Source: UBA2377 sp964429385 (lineage in GTDB: Bacteria > Verrucomicrobiota > Verrucomicrobiia > Opitutales > Opitutaceae). From it: a stretch of DNA of 64,000 nt. Positions 42,661-51,690 of the stretch are shown here, one piece after another (the stretch's first letter is position 1; the number at the start of each line of letters is the position of its first letter). The notes beneath the pieces are model-generated. The model had not been told where the DNA came from, did not search any database, and saw only the letters and a program-made list of their open reading frames with translations. The DNA is taken from positions 28,976-92,975 of the forward strand of contig CAYSBR010000010.1 of the NCBI GenBank assembly GCA_964429385.1. The letters are read 5' to 3'. Made by a program: the position numbers and the translations under genes.

Positions 42661-45069
42661 TCACTGGCTCGGGGCGAATTCGAACTTGCGGTAACCGTAG
42701 ATGACGGCGCCATCCCCGAAGGGTTGGCCAAAATCGTAATGCGGCTTGGCCGTGCCCCACTGACGGGTGAGCAGGAGTTCCTTCACCGTCTTGCCGGGAG
42801 CACGATGACGCGTGCTGATGCTGATCTTTCCGTTGAGCACGCCGCTGCTGGATACGTTGTAGAAGGGCTGGCCAAACCAGGTGAGTTTGTCGCCGGCATT
42901 GTAAGCCGGGTTGTCATAGTAGTTGGGGGAGGCGTAGAGCCCGAGGAAGGGCTGCCGGGGTTTGTTGAGGACGACGGGCACGATCATCCGCGTGACCCCC
43001 GGCGCAAAATACACGGGAAAGGTGGCCTGGTGTTCGAACATCGGATCACCGACCTTGAGGTTTTTGCTATGCTTGTAGGCATAGGTAATGGCGATGTGCA
43101 TCTCCTCGATGGATTCAGCGAGCGCATTGAGTGTGCCGGCGCGGGTGATTTCCACATAGAGCACGGCAGGATGCGCGCGGACGAGGCTGCTCGGCACGCC
43201 CCAGGTCGTGGGATCGGATCCGTTGTAGGCTTTCCCGGGATTGAGCTGCATGAGCTCGTTTGCGAGGGCATCGATGCCGGCGCGGGCCGCCTGATGCGCT
43301 CTTTCGCGCGCTTCCTGGGCCGCGGCATCTTTCACCACATTGCCCACCAGACCGAGATCCACGCCGGTCGCCTGCTCAAGCACGGCCTGGGCAAGCATGC
43401 CGGCCATGTAATCGGCACCGTTGGCATAGATCTGGCCGACATCGGGAATGCTGGGGGGCAGACCGCAGGCGCTGAGGGCGACATTGAGCCCAGTCATGAG
43501 ATTTTTCCGGCATTGCTCACCGCACTGGAGAAAATCCACACCGGTGGCATTGAGCGCGGCGGCCACGACATTCACGGCGGCATTTTTCACGCTTTCATAG
43601 GCCCCGGAAACCATGCTGATGGTGCCGGTGACGAGATCCCACAGATCGCTCCAGACCGAGCTTTCCTTCCGGTTCAATTCATGGCGGGCCCAATAGAGAC
43701 TGAACTGCTGGCCCTTTTTCCAGTGCCGGCCCTTGAAGGTGACATCGCGCTTCAGCTCATAGTAATCGATCGGCGCGTAGGTCTGCAGGTCGATGTCATC
43801 ATTCAGCTTGGGCGGCACGTAACCGGCGATGCGCACCTGATAGCCGGAGTTCACCGCCTTCTGAAAGGTGCTGAACTCGTCCTTGTAGGCGTTGACCGCC
43901 ACCTGCACGGAAGAACCGGCGAAGAACACAGGCTGCCACGCCGTGGGGGCGGCGACGGGCTCCCAGGCCGAGGGGTCGAAACCGGAACGCCCGGCCTGCC
44001 GCGCAAGGGCGTCGGCCTCGCGCTTGGTGATGCGCGGATTGTTCGCCGCCGGCTGCGCATCAAGACCGTCCTTGATTGATTTCTGCGTGATGCGGCGATC
44101 CAGAACGCCGCCGGCCCCACCCCGGGGCTTCACCGGCACGAGCCGGACGTAAACCATGCCGCCGGTGTTTTTGGCCGCGGTGGCGATGGCGGTGAGCAGG
44201 ATTTTCGAGGAGATCGGAAAGGTGGCGACATAGCGCTTGCGCACCGTATTGCGGGCGAAGGCTTCCTGCAGCAGTTGCCCGCCCACCGGTTGGTCGAGGG
44301 GAGATCCGGCACTGAGCAGCGGAACAAATGCGGGGTTGAGCTGGCGGGCCTCCATGTGGGCAAGACCCGCGGGCATGGCCCAGTCGTAGGCGGGATTGAC
44401 GAGCCGGCCCGCCGGCGCGCGGGAAGAAATCTGGATCAGATAGGTGCCGGGGCGGTAATCCGCATCGGAGAAATTCTCCAGCACGAGCTCGCCGGTGACC
44501 TCACCCGCCTTGTCCGTATAAAGTGAAGCCTGGCCGAGGCCGGCGGGGATCGTCGCAGGCGGAATATTTTTCTCGGTGCTGCGAATGATGGAAAAACGGA
44601 TCTCCGGTGGCGGCTGCAGCGCCTCGAAGCGCGCGGCCACCTTGCCAAGATCCTCCGCGGTGAGGGTCTTGAGCTGGCGGACGGATTTATTGCCCACGGT
44701 CGTGGCGATGGGCGTCATTTGTTTGACCGCACCGCCGCCTTCGCGGGGCACATCCATGGCCGGATCAGGATCCTTGCCGAAGAACATGCGGTATTCCCGC
44801 TTGGTGAGCGGCTCGTCGCCACCGTGCGCCATGGTGAGTTCGTCGTCATCCGGGCGCGGTACCTGAACCGCAGCCGGCGGGATCGTCTGGGCGGAATTAA
44901 TGACGGCATCCTTCGGCACCTGGCCGGCGATCGGCCGGTTTGTGGTGACCGGCTTGGGCGCGGCGTGGGCGGCGGGCGTAAAAAAAGCCTGCCCGATCAT
45001 CAGGATCAGGGAGGCTACGAATGCGAGGTGAGACGGTTTCACAAAACAGCGAAAGCGAAACGACAGCAT
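42661..45069 (-). CDS. Large exported protein of unknown function
   Basis: 802 residues from MLSFRFRC, with a signal peptide (hydrophobic LAFVASLILMIGQAFF, likely cleavage after AHA near residue 36). The body is mostly beta-rich; a helical, Ala/Val-rich centre (SMVSGAYESVKNAAVNVVA, then GVDFLQCGEQC, and GLPPSIPDVGQIYANGADYM) may contact membranes. The GLPPSIPD motif recurs in several uncharacterised exported bacterial proteins as far as I recall. Last gene of a block of four with pseudopilin, so it could be secreted through that system; this is inference. Confidence 0.7.
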   Translation of the reverse strand: MLSFRFRCFVKPSHLAFVASLILMIGQAFFTPAAHAAPKPVTTNRPIAGQVPKDAVINSAQTIPPAAVQVPRPDDDELTMAHGGDEPLTKREYRMFFGKDPDPAMDVPREGGGAVKQMTPIATTVGNKSVRQLKTLTAEDLGKVAARFEALQPPPEIRFSIIRSTEKNIPPATIPAGLGQASLYTDKAGEVTGELVLENFSDADYRPGTYLIQISSRAPAGRLVNPAYDWAMPAGLAHMEARQLNPAFVPLLSAGSPLDQPVGGQLLQEAFARNTVRKRYVATFPISSKILLTAIATAAKNTGGMVYVRLVPVKPRGGAGGVLDRRITQKSIKDGLDAQPAANNPRITKREADALARQAGRSGFDPSAWEPVAAPTAWQPVFFAGSSVQVAVNAYKDEFSTFQKAVNSGYQVRIAGYVPPKLNDDIDLQTYAPIDYYELKRDVTFKGRHWKKGQQFSLYWARHELNRKESSVWSDLWDLVTGTISMVSGAYESVKNAAVNVVAAALNATGVDFLQCGEQCRKNLMTGLNVALSACGLPPSIPDVGQIYANGADYMAGMLAQAVLEQATGVDLGLVGNVVKDAAAQEARERAHQAARAGIDALANELMQLNPGKAYNGSDPTTWGVPSSLVRAHPAVLYVEITRAGTLNALAESIEEMHIAITYAYKHSKNLKVGDPMFEHQATFPVYFAPGVTRMIVPVVLNKPRQPFLGLYASPNYYDNPAYNAGDKLTWFGQPFYNVSSSGVLNGKISISTRHRAPGKTVKELLLTRQWGTAKPHYDFGQPFGDGAVIYGYRKFEFAPSQ

Positions 45070-45232
45070 GGGAGGGCGGGTGGACCTGGGATGTATTCGA
45101 CCCGGATGGGCCGTGGAGCGGAGTCGTTCAGGAAAGCTCCCTGGGAGCAATGCGATTAACGCAAATCTTGTGCACCCCTGCAATCTGCTCCGCCATCACC
45201 TGGAAAGGGACACCCCGCGCCAGGCCGAGCGA

Positions 45233-45421
45233 TCACTTGCCCGTCAGGTGCCAGTGGTGACACAGTGGACACTGATAGGCGCTGCGCTGGCGTTCGACCC
45301 CGGCCAGCATCGCCGCATCAAGAGCGGCGCCCTGCGAAGGATAGCGGCGCTTGCGTCGACAGGCGGCGCGGCGGGGGTCATCCCCCAAGGGCCCCGGGGA
45401 TTCCGGTCGGCGGCGCACCAT
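45233..45421 (-). CDS. Small CxxC/H zinc-ribbon-like protein
   Basis: 62 residues. Basic N-terminus (RRKRRYPSQGAALDAAML) and a C-terminal YQCPLCHHWHLTGK, in which two cysteines and two histidines form a plausible metal site. The CP-x-C-x-x-WHL ending is seen in small proteins of many bacteria and phages, with no known function. Starts six bases after the stop of the membrane protein gene at 45428. Confidence 0.65.
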   Translation of the reverse strand: MVRRRPESPGPLGDDPRRAACRRKRRYPSQGAALDAAMLAGVERQRSAYQCPLCHHWHLTGK

Positions 45422-45427
45422 CGCGGA

Positions 45428-46216
45428 TCACGAGGACCGGCGTTTAAAGACGTTGCCGTAGAGCACCACGGTATCGCGGTCCCGGATCTCCAGCATCGCG
45501 GGGTCGCTCGTCACCAGCGCGGGCTGGCCTTCATAGCGAGCCCCCTTCGCGGAGCGGTTGATCTGCTCCACAATCGTGCGGCTCGGGCCGTAGGTGGAAA
45601 GGATCAGACTGCCATCAGGCTGGATGATGAGCCGGCGGTCGCCCTGCCGGGAGCCGGTTTCATATTCGCCGGCGGCCCGGGTCAGCAGCTCCCGGGTTTC
45701 CTCCGTGGGGAGCGACTTGTGCGCCGGCAGAAAGCCATCGGTCTCCGGCTTCAGCAGGTTCCACGCCGTGAAGGCGTTGACCGCCACGACCGCCGCAATG
45801 AGCAGAACAATTTTGCCTCGTCCGGACTTGCCGGCGCGCACTCCCGAGGCACGCCCCGCGGCGGAGGCAGGTGCGGCGGAGGCCACCCCAGGAGCCGATG
45901 CCGCCCGCTCAAGTTGGGCCATGATCTCGGCCACGGTCAGATTCTGACCGCCAAAACTCTTGTCCCAGCTGACCAGATGCAGGGCGCCGTCCCGGGCGCG
46001 GACCAGCAGCTCGGTCCGCTCGATACGAATGCGGATCTCGGGTGAAACGGAGCCATCGGTCCGATGCCGCACGGCCACGGCCGCCAGCTCGTTGAGCAGG
46101 CTCCGCAATTTGTCGGCCCCCACCCGCGGGAGTTCCAAATCCGCCATACGGGCGCTCGCCTCCCGCGCATCGGGTGCGAGGTGGTGCAGGGTGAGACTGT
46201 AGGTCGGCGCGTCCAT
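45428..46216 (-). CDS. Single-span membrane protein coexpressed with pseudopilin
   Basis: 262 residues. Cytosolic N-terminal half (about 1-115) with a charged beta-like part (EIRIRIERTELLVRARDGAL) and Ala-rich linker; one membrane span near 137-157 (IVLLIAAVVAVNAFTAW); then a periplasmic domain of about 100 residues (GSLILSTYGPSRTIVEQ). The layout recalls type II secretion or pilus assembly platform proteins such as GspL/PilN, but no clear match. ATG overlaps the pseudopilin stop by one base; a GTG at 46219 is an alternative start. Confidence 0.7.
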   Translation of the reverse strand: MDAPTYSLTLHHLAPDAREASARMADLELPRVGADKLRSLLNELAAVAVRHRTDGSVSPEIRIRIERTELLVRARDGALHLVSWDKSFGGQNLTVAEIMAQLERAASAPGVASAAPASAAGRASGVRAGKSGRGKIVLLIAAVVAVNAFTAWNLLKPETDGFLPAHKSLPTEETRELLTRAAGEYETGSRQGDRRLIIQPDGSLILSTYGPSRTIVEQINRSAKGARYEGQPALVTSDPAMLEIRDRDTVVLYGNVFKRRSS

Positions 46217-46746
46217 CACGGTTCGATCACATACAGAGGAGCGTTACCTGCACCGGCGCGGAACAGGCCGGTCGCCAAATTGCCGTCATCAATCGTCCGG
46301 TCGATGTCCAGCAGCTGGGCTGCACTGAAAGGCGGCTCGCCTCCCGACTTGGTGATCGTAATCGCCGCCGCTGGCTGAAAACCGCCCTGGTGCATGACAC
46401 CCTGATCCCAATTATAAAGTCCGCCCAAGGGCGTGGGCCGAGCCCAAGGTCCGCCCCGCAGTTCATTTTCCAGCTCCGGAGGAATCACCCCCGCCGCAGT
46501 CTCGGCCGGCCAGGCGCCATGGGTGTGCACATAGGCCTGAAACGCCGCCGCAAAAATTCTGAAATCGTTCACCACCACCGTGGTGCGCGCTTTCATCTGG
46601 ATGCGCTGCACCGTCGGGATGGCGAAGGCCATCAACAAACTGATGATCACCACCACCACCATGATCTCCACCAAGGTGAATCCGCGGCATCGGGACAGGT
46701 GCAAACCTCGCGGGCCTTGGGGCTTGGCTGAGGGATGCACTTTCAT
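46216..46746 (-). CDS. Type II secretion/type IV pilus pseudopilin
   Basis: 176 residues. Prepilin signal RGFTLVEIMVVVVIISLLMA: cleavage between Gly22 and Phe23, Glu+5 present, then a hydrophobic helix. C-terminal globular part has conserved WPAETAAG and GGLYNWDQG, typical GspG/minor-pseudopilin-like. Needs a prepilin peptidase encoded elsewhere. Start at MKVHPSAK; the leader of the longer frame is less likely. Heads a block of four genes (46746 to 42661). Confidence 0.88.
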   Translation of the reverse strand: MKVHPSAKPQGPRGLHLSRCRGFTLVEIMVVVVIISLLMAFAIPTVQRIQMKARTTVVVNDFRIFAAAFQAYVHTHGAWPAETAAGVIPPELENELRGGPWARPTPLGGLYNWDQGVMHQGGFQPAAAITITKSGGEPPFSAAQLLDIDRTIDDGNLATGLFRAGAGNAPLYVIEP

Positions 46747-46986
46747 CAAGGCGCAGATTTGGGCGAGCGTCCCCGTGGCAGGCAAGGCATAATATCACCC
46801 GCGAATCCACCCCTCCGGCATAGGGGAAACACCCTTGAGCGCATCAAGGCTTTCGTGTCATAACCAACCTGAAAAACCCAACAGGTGATTCAGAGTGACA
46901 CAGGTTCCCCGCCCGCGGCTCGGCGGACATGGGCGGGACCCTTCCATGTCACAACCAAGTTTTTCGCATCCCTTTGCGACGCCTGC

Positions 46987-48348
46987 TCAGGCCAGTTCCC
47001 GGGAAAGCGTTATGAGCGCGCGCGGCAACTCGCGATAGATCGCCTTGTAGGGCAGCTCCCCCGCAATGGCCGGCACCAGATCGTCCGTATAACCCTTCTT
47101 GGCGCAGGCCCGGGCATCCGGCGCATAGCCGATGCCACCGGCCAGGCTCACCAGCCAGGTGTGCGCATGCGGACTCGCCGCGACAATCGGCGCCTGCAGG
47201 CTGTGAAAAATCTCCAGCCCGGCCCCCAGCAGGGCGACCGGCCCAAGTCGCAGGCAGGAAAGGGTCACCGGCCGATTCGGCCCCCGGTTGCCCTGGTACT
47301 CGGTCAGGACCTGGCGCAACCCCTGAAGCCGGACCATATTCAGGCCGTTCGATTGGAGGGGCTTGTCGTCCCCCACCCGCGTGTCGTCGGTCACGCCGGC
47401 GGCGAGAAAGATTTGCTCCAGCTCCGCGATACGCCGCCGCACCGCGGCCCGCGTCCATTGCTGGCGGGAAAATTGCACCTCGCGCTGCACGCCGGCCAGC
47501 CCCGTCACCGCCAGCGGTCGCGCCGCACGCAGGCCGTGCCGGATGGCGGCGGCATATTTGCCCGAAAGCACGCGCAAGCCGCGATTGGTCTCCGCCCTCG
47601 CGCGGTGGACCACCGGCGGGTTGATGTCGCCCATCGCGCCGGGCAGGAAAATCGCCGTCGCGCCGGGATGCTTCCGCTCAATGGCCAGCGAGGCCAGCCC
47701 CACGAAGTCTCCATGCACCTCAAAGGTCTGCTCGCTGCCCACCACCGCATGACAGCCGAAATGATGCAGCAGCCCCACCAGCTTTCCTTCAACATAGGCG
47801 GCCAACAGCCGCAGGGTGGGATCGGTGTCCTGCGGACGCTCGGGGCGCCATTGCGGATCAAGCCGCACATCAATGGGCTGGCGCATCCAATCGCCCTGAT
47901 CGGTCTCACGATTGATCGCGATGCCTTCGCACGGCACCTCCGCATAACGCCACTCCACCGGCGCCAAGGCCGCCACGGCCTTCTCCGCGGCATCAGCCAC
48001 GCGGGCCGGCAAAGTCTCGACATAGATCGCATCCGGCTCCCCCCAGCCCAGCATGCCGCCCACCCCCGGGCCGCTGTGCGTGTGCGTCACCGTGAGAAAA
48101 ACCTCCTCCGGTCGCCCACCGATCCGGGCGGCCACCCTCTCGCGAATGCGGCGTGCCAGCGTCAGCGGCACCCCGCACAGTTCGAGGTTGAGCAACACGT
48201 AACGACGGCGGCCCTCCGCCACCGCCAGCGCACGGGCCGCCAGCGGAGCCAGAATCCGTTGGGCCGCGCGGTTGCGATACGGACCGTAGCCGGCGAGCTG
48301 GACGCCCAGCCGCGGCGTGATGTCGGACTGGGCGAAGCCGGCTTTCAT
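46987..48348 (-). CDS. Neutral/alkaline ceramidase N-terminal domain protein
   Basis: 453 residues; conserved ceramidase-like features AGFAQSDITPRLGVQLAGY at the start, VFLTVTHTHSGPG near 95 (His ligands), and HFGCHAVVGSEQTF and FLPGAMGDINP in the middle. Real ceramidases are longer and exported, but this protein has no signal peptide, so cytoplasmic amidase or deacetylase action on a related substrate is possible. The ATG overlaps the DegT stop by four bases. Confidence 0.82.
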   Translation of the reverse strand: MKAGFAQSDITPRLGVQLAGYGPYRNRAAQRILAPLAARALAVAEGRRRYVLLNLELCGVPLTLARRIRERVAARIGGRPEEVFLTVTHTHSGPGVGGMLGWGEPDAIYVETLPARVADAAEKAVAALAPVEWRYAEVPCEGIAINRETDQGDWMRQPIDVRLDPQWRPERPQDTDPTLRLLAAYVEGKLVGLLHHFGCHAVVGSEQTFEVHGDFVGLASLAIERKHPGATAIFLPGAMGDINPPVVHRARAETNRGLRVLSGKYAAAIRHGLRAARPLAVTGLAGVQREVQFSRQQWTRAAVRRRIAELEQIFLAAGVTDDTRVGDDKPLQSNGLNMVRLQGLRQVLTEYQGNRGPNRPVTLSCLRLGPVALLGAGLEIFHSLQAPIVAASPHAHTWLVSLAGGIGYAPDARACAKKGYTDDLVPAIAGELPYKAIYRELPRALITLSRELA

Positions 48349-49673
48349 TTGCGAAGGGCGGGAGCCGCCGGGCCGACCGTGCGCTCATGATCGCGGAGGG
48401 CGTCAATGTTCGCCTCCACCTTGAGAATGATCTCGGCCATGCGCGCCACCATGGGCTCGCTCGGCGTGATCATGTCGAAATTCATCTCCAGCGCGTGATT
48501 CACACGCCAGCGCGCATTGGGGAGCGGGAGGTCGCGATAATCCACCCCCGACGCCGCCAGCGCGGCCAACCAGGGCGCGCGCGGACCCTGGTAACTCTGC
48601 CAATGCAGTCGCTTCCAATCGGAAATGGGCGACGGCACATAACCGTTGGCATTCAATCCCTCCGCTTTGAGGGCGGCGGCAAAGGTGTCACGCGAGACGC
48701 CCGCGGCCTCGGCATCGAAGGTGAAGGAAATCAGATGGTAGGACGGCTTGATGCCCGGCGCATAGTCCGGCAGCCGCAGGTAGCGGCCCGCCGCGAGATG
48801 ACCGCGCAACAGATCGGCATGGCGGCGGCGCTCGGCCAGCTCGGCATCCAGCTTCGCAAACTGTTCGGTGAGCAGCACCGCGTTCAGCGGGGTCACCCGG
48901 TAGGTGGCGACCAGCGAGTCCACATAAGGCTTCAGGTCCTCGGGCTGGCCGGCATCCGTCGCGCGGCCCATGTGCTGCCCGAGCATCGCGGCCTTCCAAT
49001 AAACACGCTCATGCGGCGTCACCAGATAACCGGCCTCCGTTGTGGCTAGAACTTTTCCACCCATGCAGGAAAACCCGGCGGCATCGCCCACCGTGCCGAC
49101 CCGGATGCCGTCGATCTCCGCGCCATGCGCCTGACTGCCGTCCTCGATCAACATCAGGTTATGCTTGTCGGCAATCGCCCGCAGTCGCCGCAGGTTCGCC
49201 GGCTGGCCAAAGATATGCACCGCAAGGATCGCCCTGGTCCGGGGCGTGATCGCCGCCTCGATTTTCTCCGGGTCAATCACCCCCGTGTCGCGCTCGACAT
49301 CCACGAACACCGGAATCGCGCTCTGATGCAGGATGCAGGAAATGGAAGCGCCCCAAGTGTAGGGAGTGGTGATCACCTCGTCGCCGCAGCAGATCTCCAG
49401 ACCCGCCAACGCCGACTGCAGCGCCGCATGCCCCGAGCTCACCGCCATCACATGACGACCGGCATGGTAGCGTGAAATCACCGCTTCAGCCTCACCAATC
49501 TCCGGCGAATGTTTGCGCCCGAGCCCAAACAGTTTGCCCTCCCGCAACATCGCGACGGCCCGCTCGATGGCGCGCTCGCTGAAGACCGGAAACTTCGGAC
49601 AGGTCACCTGGCCGACAGGCGTACCGCCCAGCAGGGCGAGTTTCGAGGCAGTGGGGGCAAGAGTGGTGCTCAT
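48345..49673 (-). CDS. DegT/DnrJ/EryC1/StrS aminotransferase
   Basis: 442 residues. N-terminal AVSSGHAALQSALAGL (substrate loop), ITTPYTWGASISCILH, PLP lysine in FSCMGGKVLATTEAGYLVT, and a C-terminal domain. The family transfers amino groups to keto sugars. With the ceramidase-like, PhyH and Gfo/Idh neighbours it may make or degrade an amino sugar or amino polyol. The phytanoyl-type oxygenase lies 67 bases upstream on the same strand. Confidence 0.87.
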   Translation of the reverse strand: MSTTLAPTASKLALLGGTPVGQVTCPKFPVFSERAIERAVAMLREGKLFGLGRKHSPEIGEAEAVISRYHAGRHVMAVSSGHAALQSALAGLEICCGDEVITTPYTWGASISCILHQSAIPVFVDVERDTGVIDPEKIEAAITPRTRAILAVHIFGQPANLRRLRAIADKHNLMLIEDGSQAHGAEIDGIRVGTVGDAAGFSCMGGKVLATTEAGYLVTPHERVYWKAAMLGQHMGRATDAGQPEDLKPYVDSLVATYRVTPLNAVLLTEQFAKLDAELAERRRHADLLRGHLAAGRYLRLPDYAPGIKPSYHLISFTFDAEAAGVSRDTFAAALKAEGLNANGYVPSPISDWKRLHWQSYQGPRAPWLAALAASGVDYRDLPLPNARWRVNHALEMNFDMITPSEPMVARMAEIILKVEANIDALRDHERTVGPAAPALRK

Positions 49674-49740
49674 GATGCCGTCAGCCTAGCACGCCTGGCG
49701 AAGGACGGGAATGGCGGCGCTTACGAACCCATGTCGGAAA

Positions 49741-50658
49741 TTACGCCTGTGTTTCCGCCCGCCCCACCTGCGACCAGCCATCCGCGAGGCGGAAGGCCCG
49801 GGGGTCCACCGGCTGGTCGAGCGTCCGGTAACGCGGCCCGCGCGTCCAGTGGGCCTTGCCCTGATACAACACCCGCAGGTGCTCCGGAATCTTCGCCATG
49901 AATCCGGGCGTCAACGCCACCCCGCCCCAATACGGAAAGAGCGTGCTGCCGTAGCCCGTGATGATGATCGCGCGTTCGCGTTCGCTGCGGAGCTGGCCCG
50001 TCGCATGAATCAAGGTTTCCGCGAAGAGCAGCGTCGAGCCCGCCGGAGCCACCACCTGATGAATCAGCGAGCGATCCTCGTAAGCCCGGGCGATCATGGT
50101 CTCCACCGGCAGGTCGATCTTGTGACTGCCCGCGATCACGACCGTGCCGCCGTCGTCCGGCCCGAGTTCGGTCAGGTTGGTCAGCGTTTTGACAAAACTG
50201 CAGTGATACAACCCGTGCTTTGTGTGGCTCGAAAACGGCACATCCGTGCCATTGTGGAAATCATACCGCGGCCACTCGCCCGGCACATAATTCGGATGAC
50301 GTGAATTGAGGTGCGCGTTGAGTTCCACGATGCGCGCCTCCCCGCCGATGACCTCCTCCGCCATCCCGACCAGCCGGGGATGCGTGGCATACGCGGCGAA
50401 CAACGGTTCGCACTCCATCATCTCGCCGATAAAGACATGGTGCGGCTGGTCGTTGATGAACTTCGGCTCGCCAGGCCGGAGTTGATATCCCGCCGGACGG
50501 GCGCGGATGTCATCCCGCACGCGCCGCATCGCGGCCTGGATCGCCGCGCATTCGTCCGCGCTCAACACACCGGGGACGACCACATAGCCATGGACGTCAA
50601 AATGGTAGCGCTGCGCCGGGGTCAGTGCGGGAAACGGCCGCTCAAAGGTCTGTGCCAT
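49741..50658 (-). CDS. Phytanoyl-CoA dioxygenase (PhyH) family protein
   Basis: 305 residues. Non-haem Fe(II)/2-oxoglutarate fold: VPGVLSADECAAIQ at the start, the iron-binding strand around YHCSF and TVVIAGSHK, and the 2-oxoglutarate-binding Arg in IHATGQLRSERERAII. Hydroxylates an unknown organic acid or sugar derivative. Start at MAQTFERPF. Same strand as DegT and the ceramidase-like gene, suggesting a common pathway. Confidence 0.85.
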   Translation of the reverse strand: MAQTFERPFPALTPAQRYHFDVHGYVVVPGVLSADECAAIQAAMRRVRDDIRARPAGYQLRPGEPKFINDQPHHVFIGEMMECEPLFAAYATHPRLVGMAEEVIGGEARIVELNAHLNSRHPNYVPGEWPRYDFHNGTDVPFSSHTKHGLYHCSFVKTLTNLTELGPDDGGTVVIAGSHKIDLPVETMIARAYEDRSLIHQVVAPAGSTLLFAETLIHATGQLRSERERAIIITGYGSTLFPYWGGVALTPGFMAKIPEHLRVLYQGKAHWTRGPRYRTLDQPVDPRAFRLADGWSQVGRAETQA

Positions 50659-50749
50659 AAAAGTGGGGTATGATTTTTCGGCTGAGATCGGAATGCCGGG
50701 AATCTCCGTCTCGTAAGACGACGTGTCCCGCCACCGCCACACAAATCCG

Positions 50750-51679
50750 TCACCCCGCGCCGAGACAGGCCCGCGGGGCCCGGCCGGTCACGCGCTTGAA
50801 GGCGCGGCTGAAGGTGAAGGGGTCGGCAAAGCCCAGATCCAGCGCCACCGCCTTCACACTCGCCCCCGGCTGGCCGAGCTTCTGCTGCGCCCGGGCGATG
50901 CGTTCCACCAGGATGAACCGCCCCAGGGGCGTGCCCGTTTCCGTCCGGAACAGCCCCGTGAGGTAATTGGGGGAAACCTGCACCGCACGCGCCACATCGG
51001 CCAGCGCCAGCGGCCGGTGCGACTCCGCCCGTACAAAATCCGCCGCCCGCCGCACCAGATGCGCGCGCGTATCGAGCTGGGCCGCGCCCCCCGCCAGCAC
51101 CCGCCGGTAAAGCGCCAGCGCCACCGTGAGCATCGCCTCCCGCATCACCTCCACATCCGGCGGCTGCGGCGCCGCCGCCAGGGTGCGCAACGCCTGCAAA
51201 CGCGTGCGCGCATCCGCCGCCAGCAACCCGAGATTCATCACGTGCTCCATCGCAAACCCGCCCCGGCGGCTGTAGCGGGTCACATGCAACCGCGGACTCT
51301 CCTCCTCCAGCCCCCACCAGGCCAGCCGATAGCCCTCGCCCGGGCGCACATGCGCTTCCGCGTGCGCCGTCCCCGCCGGGCAGACCACGAGATCGCCCGC
51401 GCGCAACACGCAGCCCTTGTGGTCAAAGCTGAACCGGCAGTGCCCCTCCAGCAGCAGGCACAGCTCCGCATGCCCATGCGCGTGGTCTTCCCCGTAGAGC
51501 ACCGGGGCGAAGGCCCGCCGCCGTCGCCGCTCCGCCGGCCGCCGCCCGCGCCACGGCCCGAGCACATGCGCCGCCTCCAGCCGCCCGAGCGCGCCCACGA
51601 GTTCCCGGCCGATGAAAGATGCGAGTGACACGGAAGTCGCGCTAGACAATGCCGCGCCGCCCTGCAAAGCAATCTTCAC
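50750..51679 (-). CDS. AraC family transcriptional regulator
   Basis: 309 residues. N-terminal cupin-like domain (GDLVVCPAGTAHAEAH) and C-terminal AraC domain (ALADVARAVQVSPNYLTGLFR; GFADPFTFSRAFKRVTG). The ATG at 51679 lies only 11 bases from the divergent Gfo/Idh start, so a GTG at 51631 is a credible alternative. It most likely regulates the PhyH-DegT-ceramidase run and the divergent dehydrogenase. Confidence 0.88.
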   Translation of the reverse strand: MKIALQGGAALSSATSVSLASFIGRELVGALGRLEAAHVLGPWRGRRPAERRRRRAFAPVLYGEDHAHGHAELCLLLEGHCRFSFDHKGCVLRAGDLVVCPAGTAHAEAHVRPGEGYRLAWWGLEEESPRLHVTRYSRRGGFAMEHVMNLGLLAADARTRLQALRTLAAAPQPPDVEVMREAMLTVALALYRRVLAGGAAQLDTRAHLVRRAADFVRAESHRPLALADVARAVQVSPNYLTGLFRTETGTPLGRFILVERIARAQQKLGQPGASVKAVALDLGFADPFTFSRAFKRVTGRAPRACLGAG

Positions 51680-51690
51680 CCCATTTACTC

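Noticed and set aside
41956..44079. A 707-codon + strand frame
   Set aside because: Antisense to GH1 and the exported protein; His/Gly/Glu/Asp-rich, no domain.
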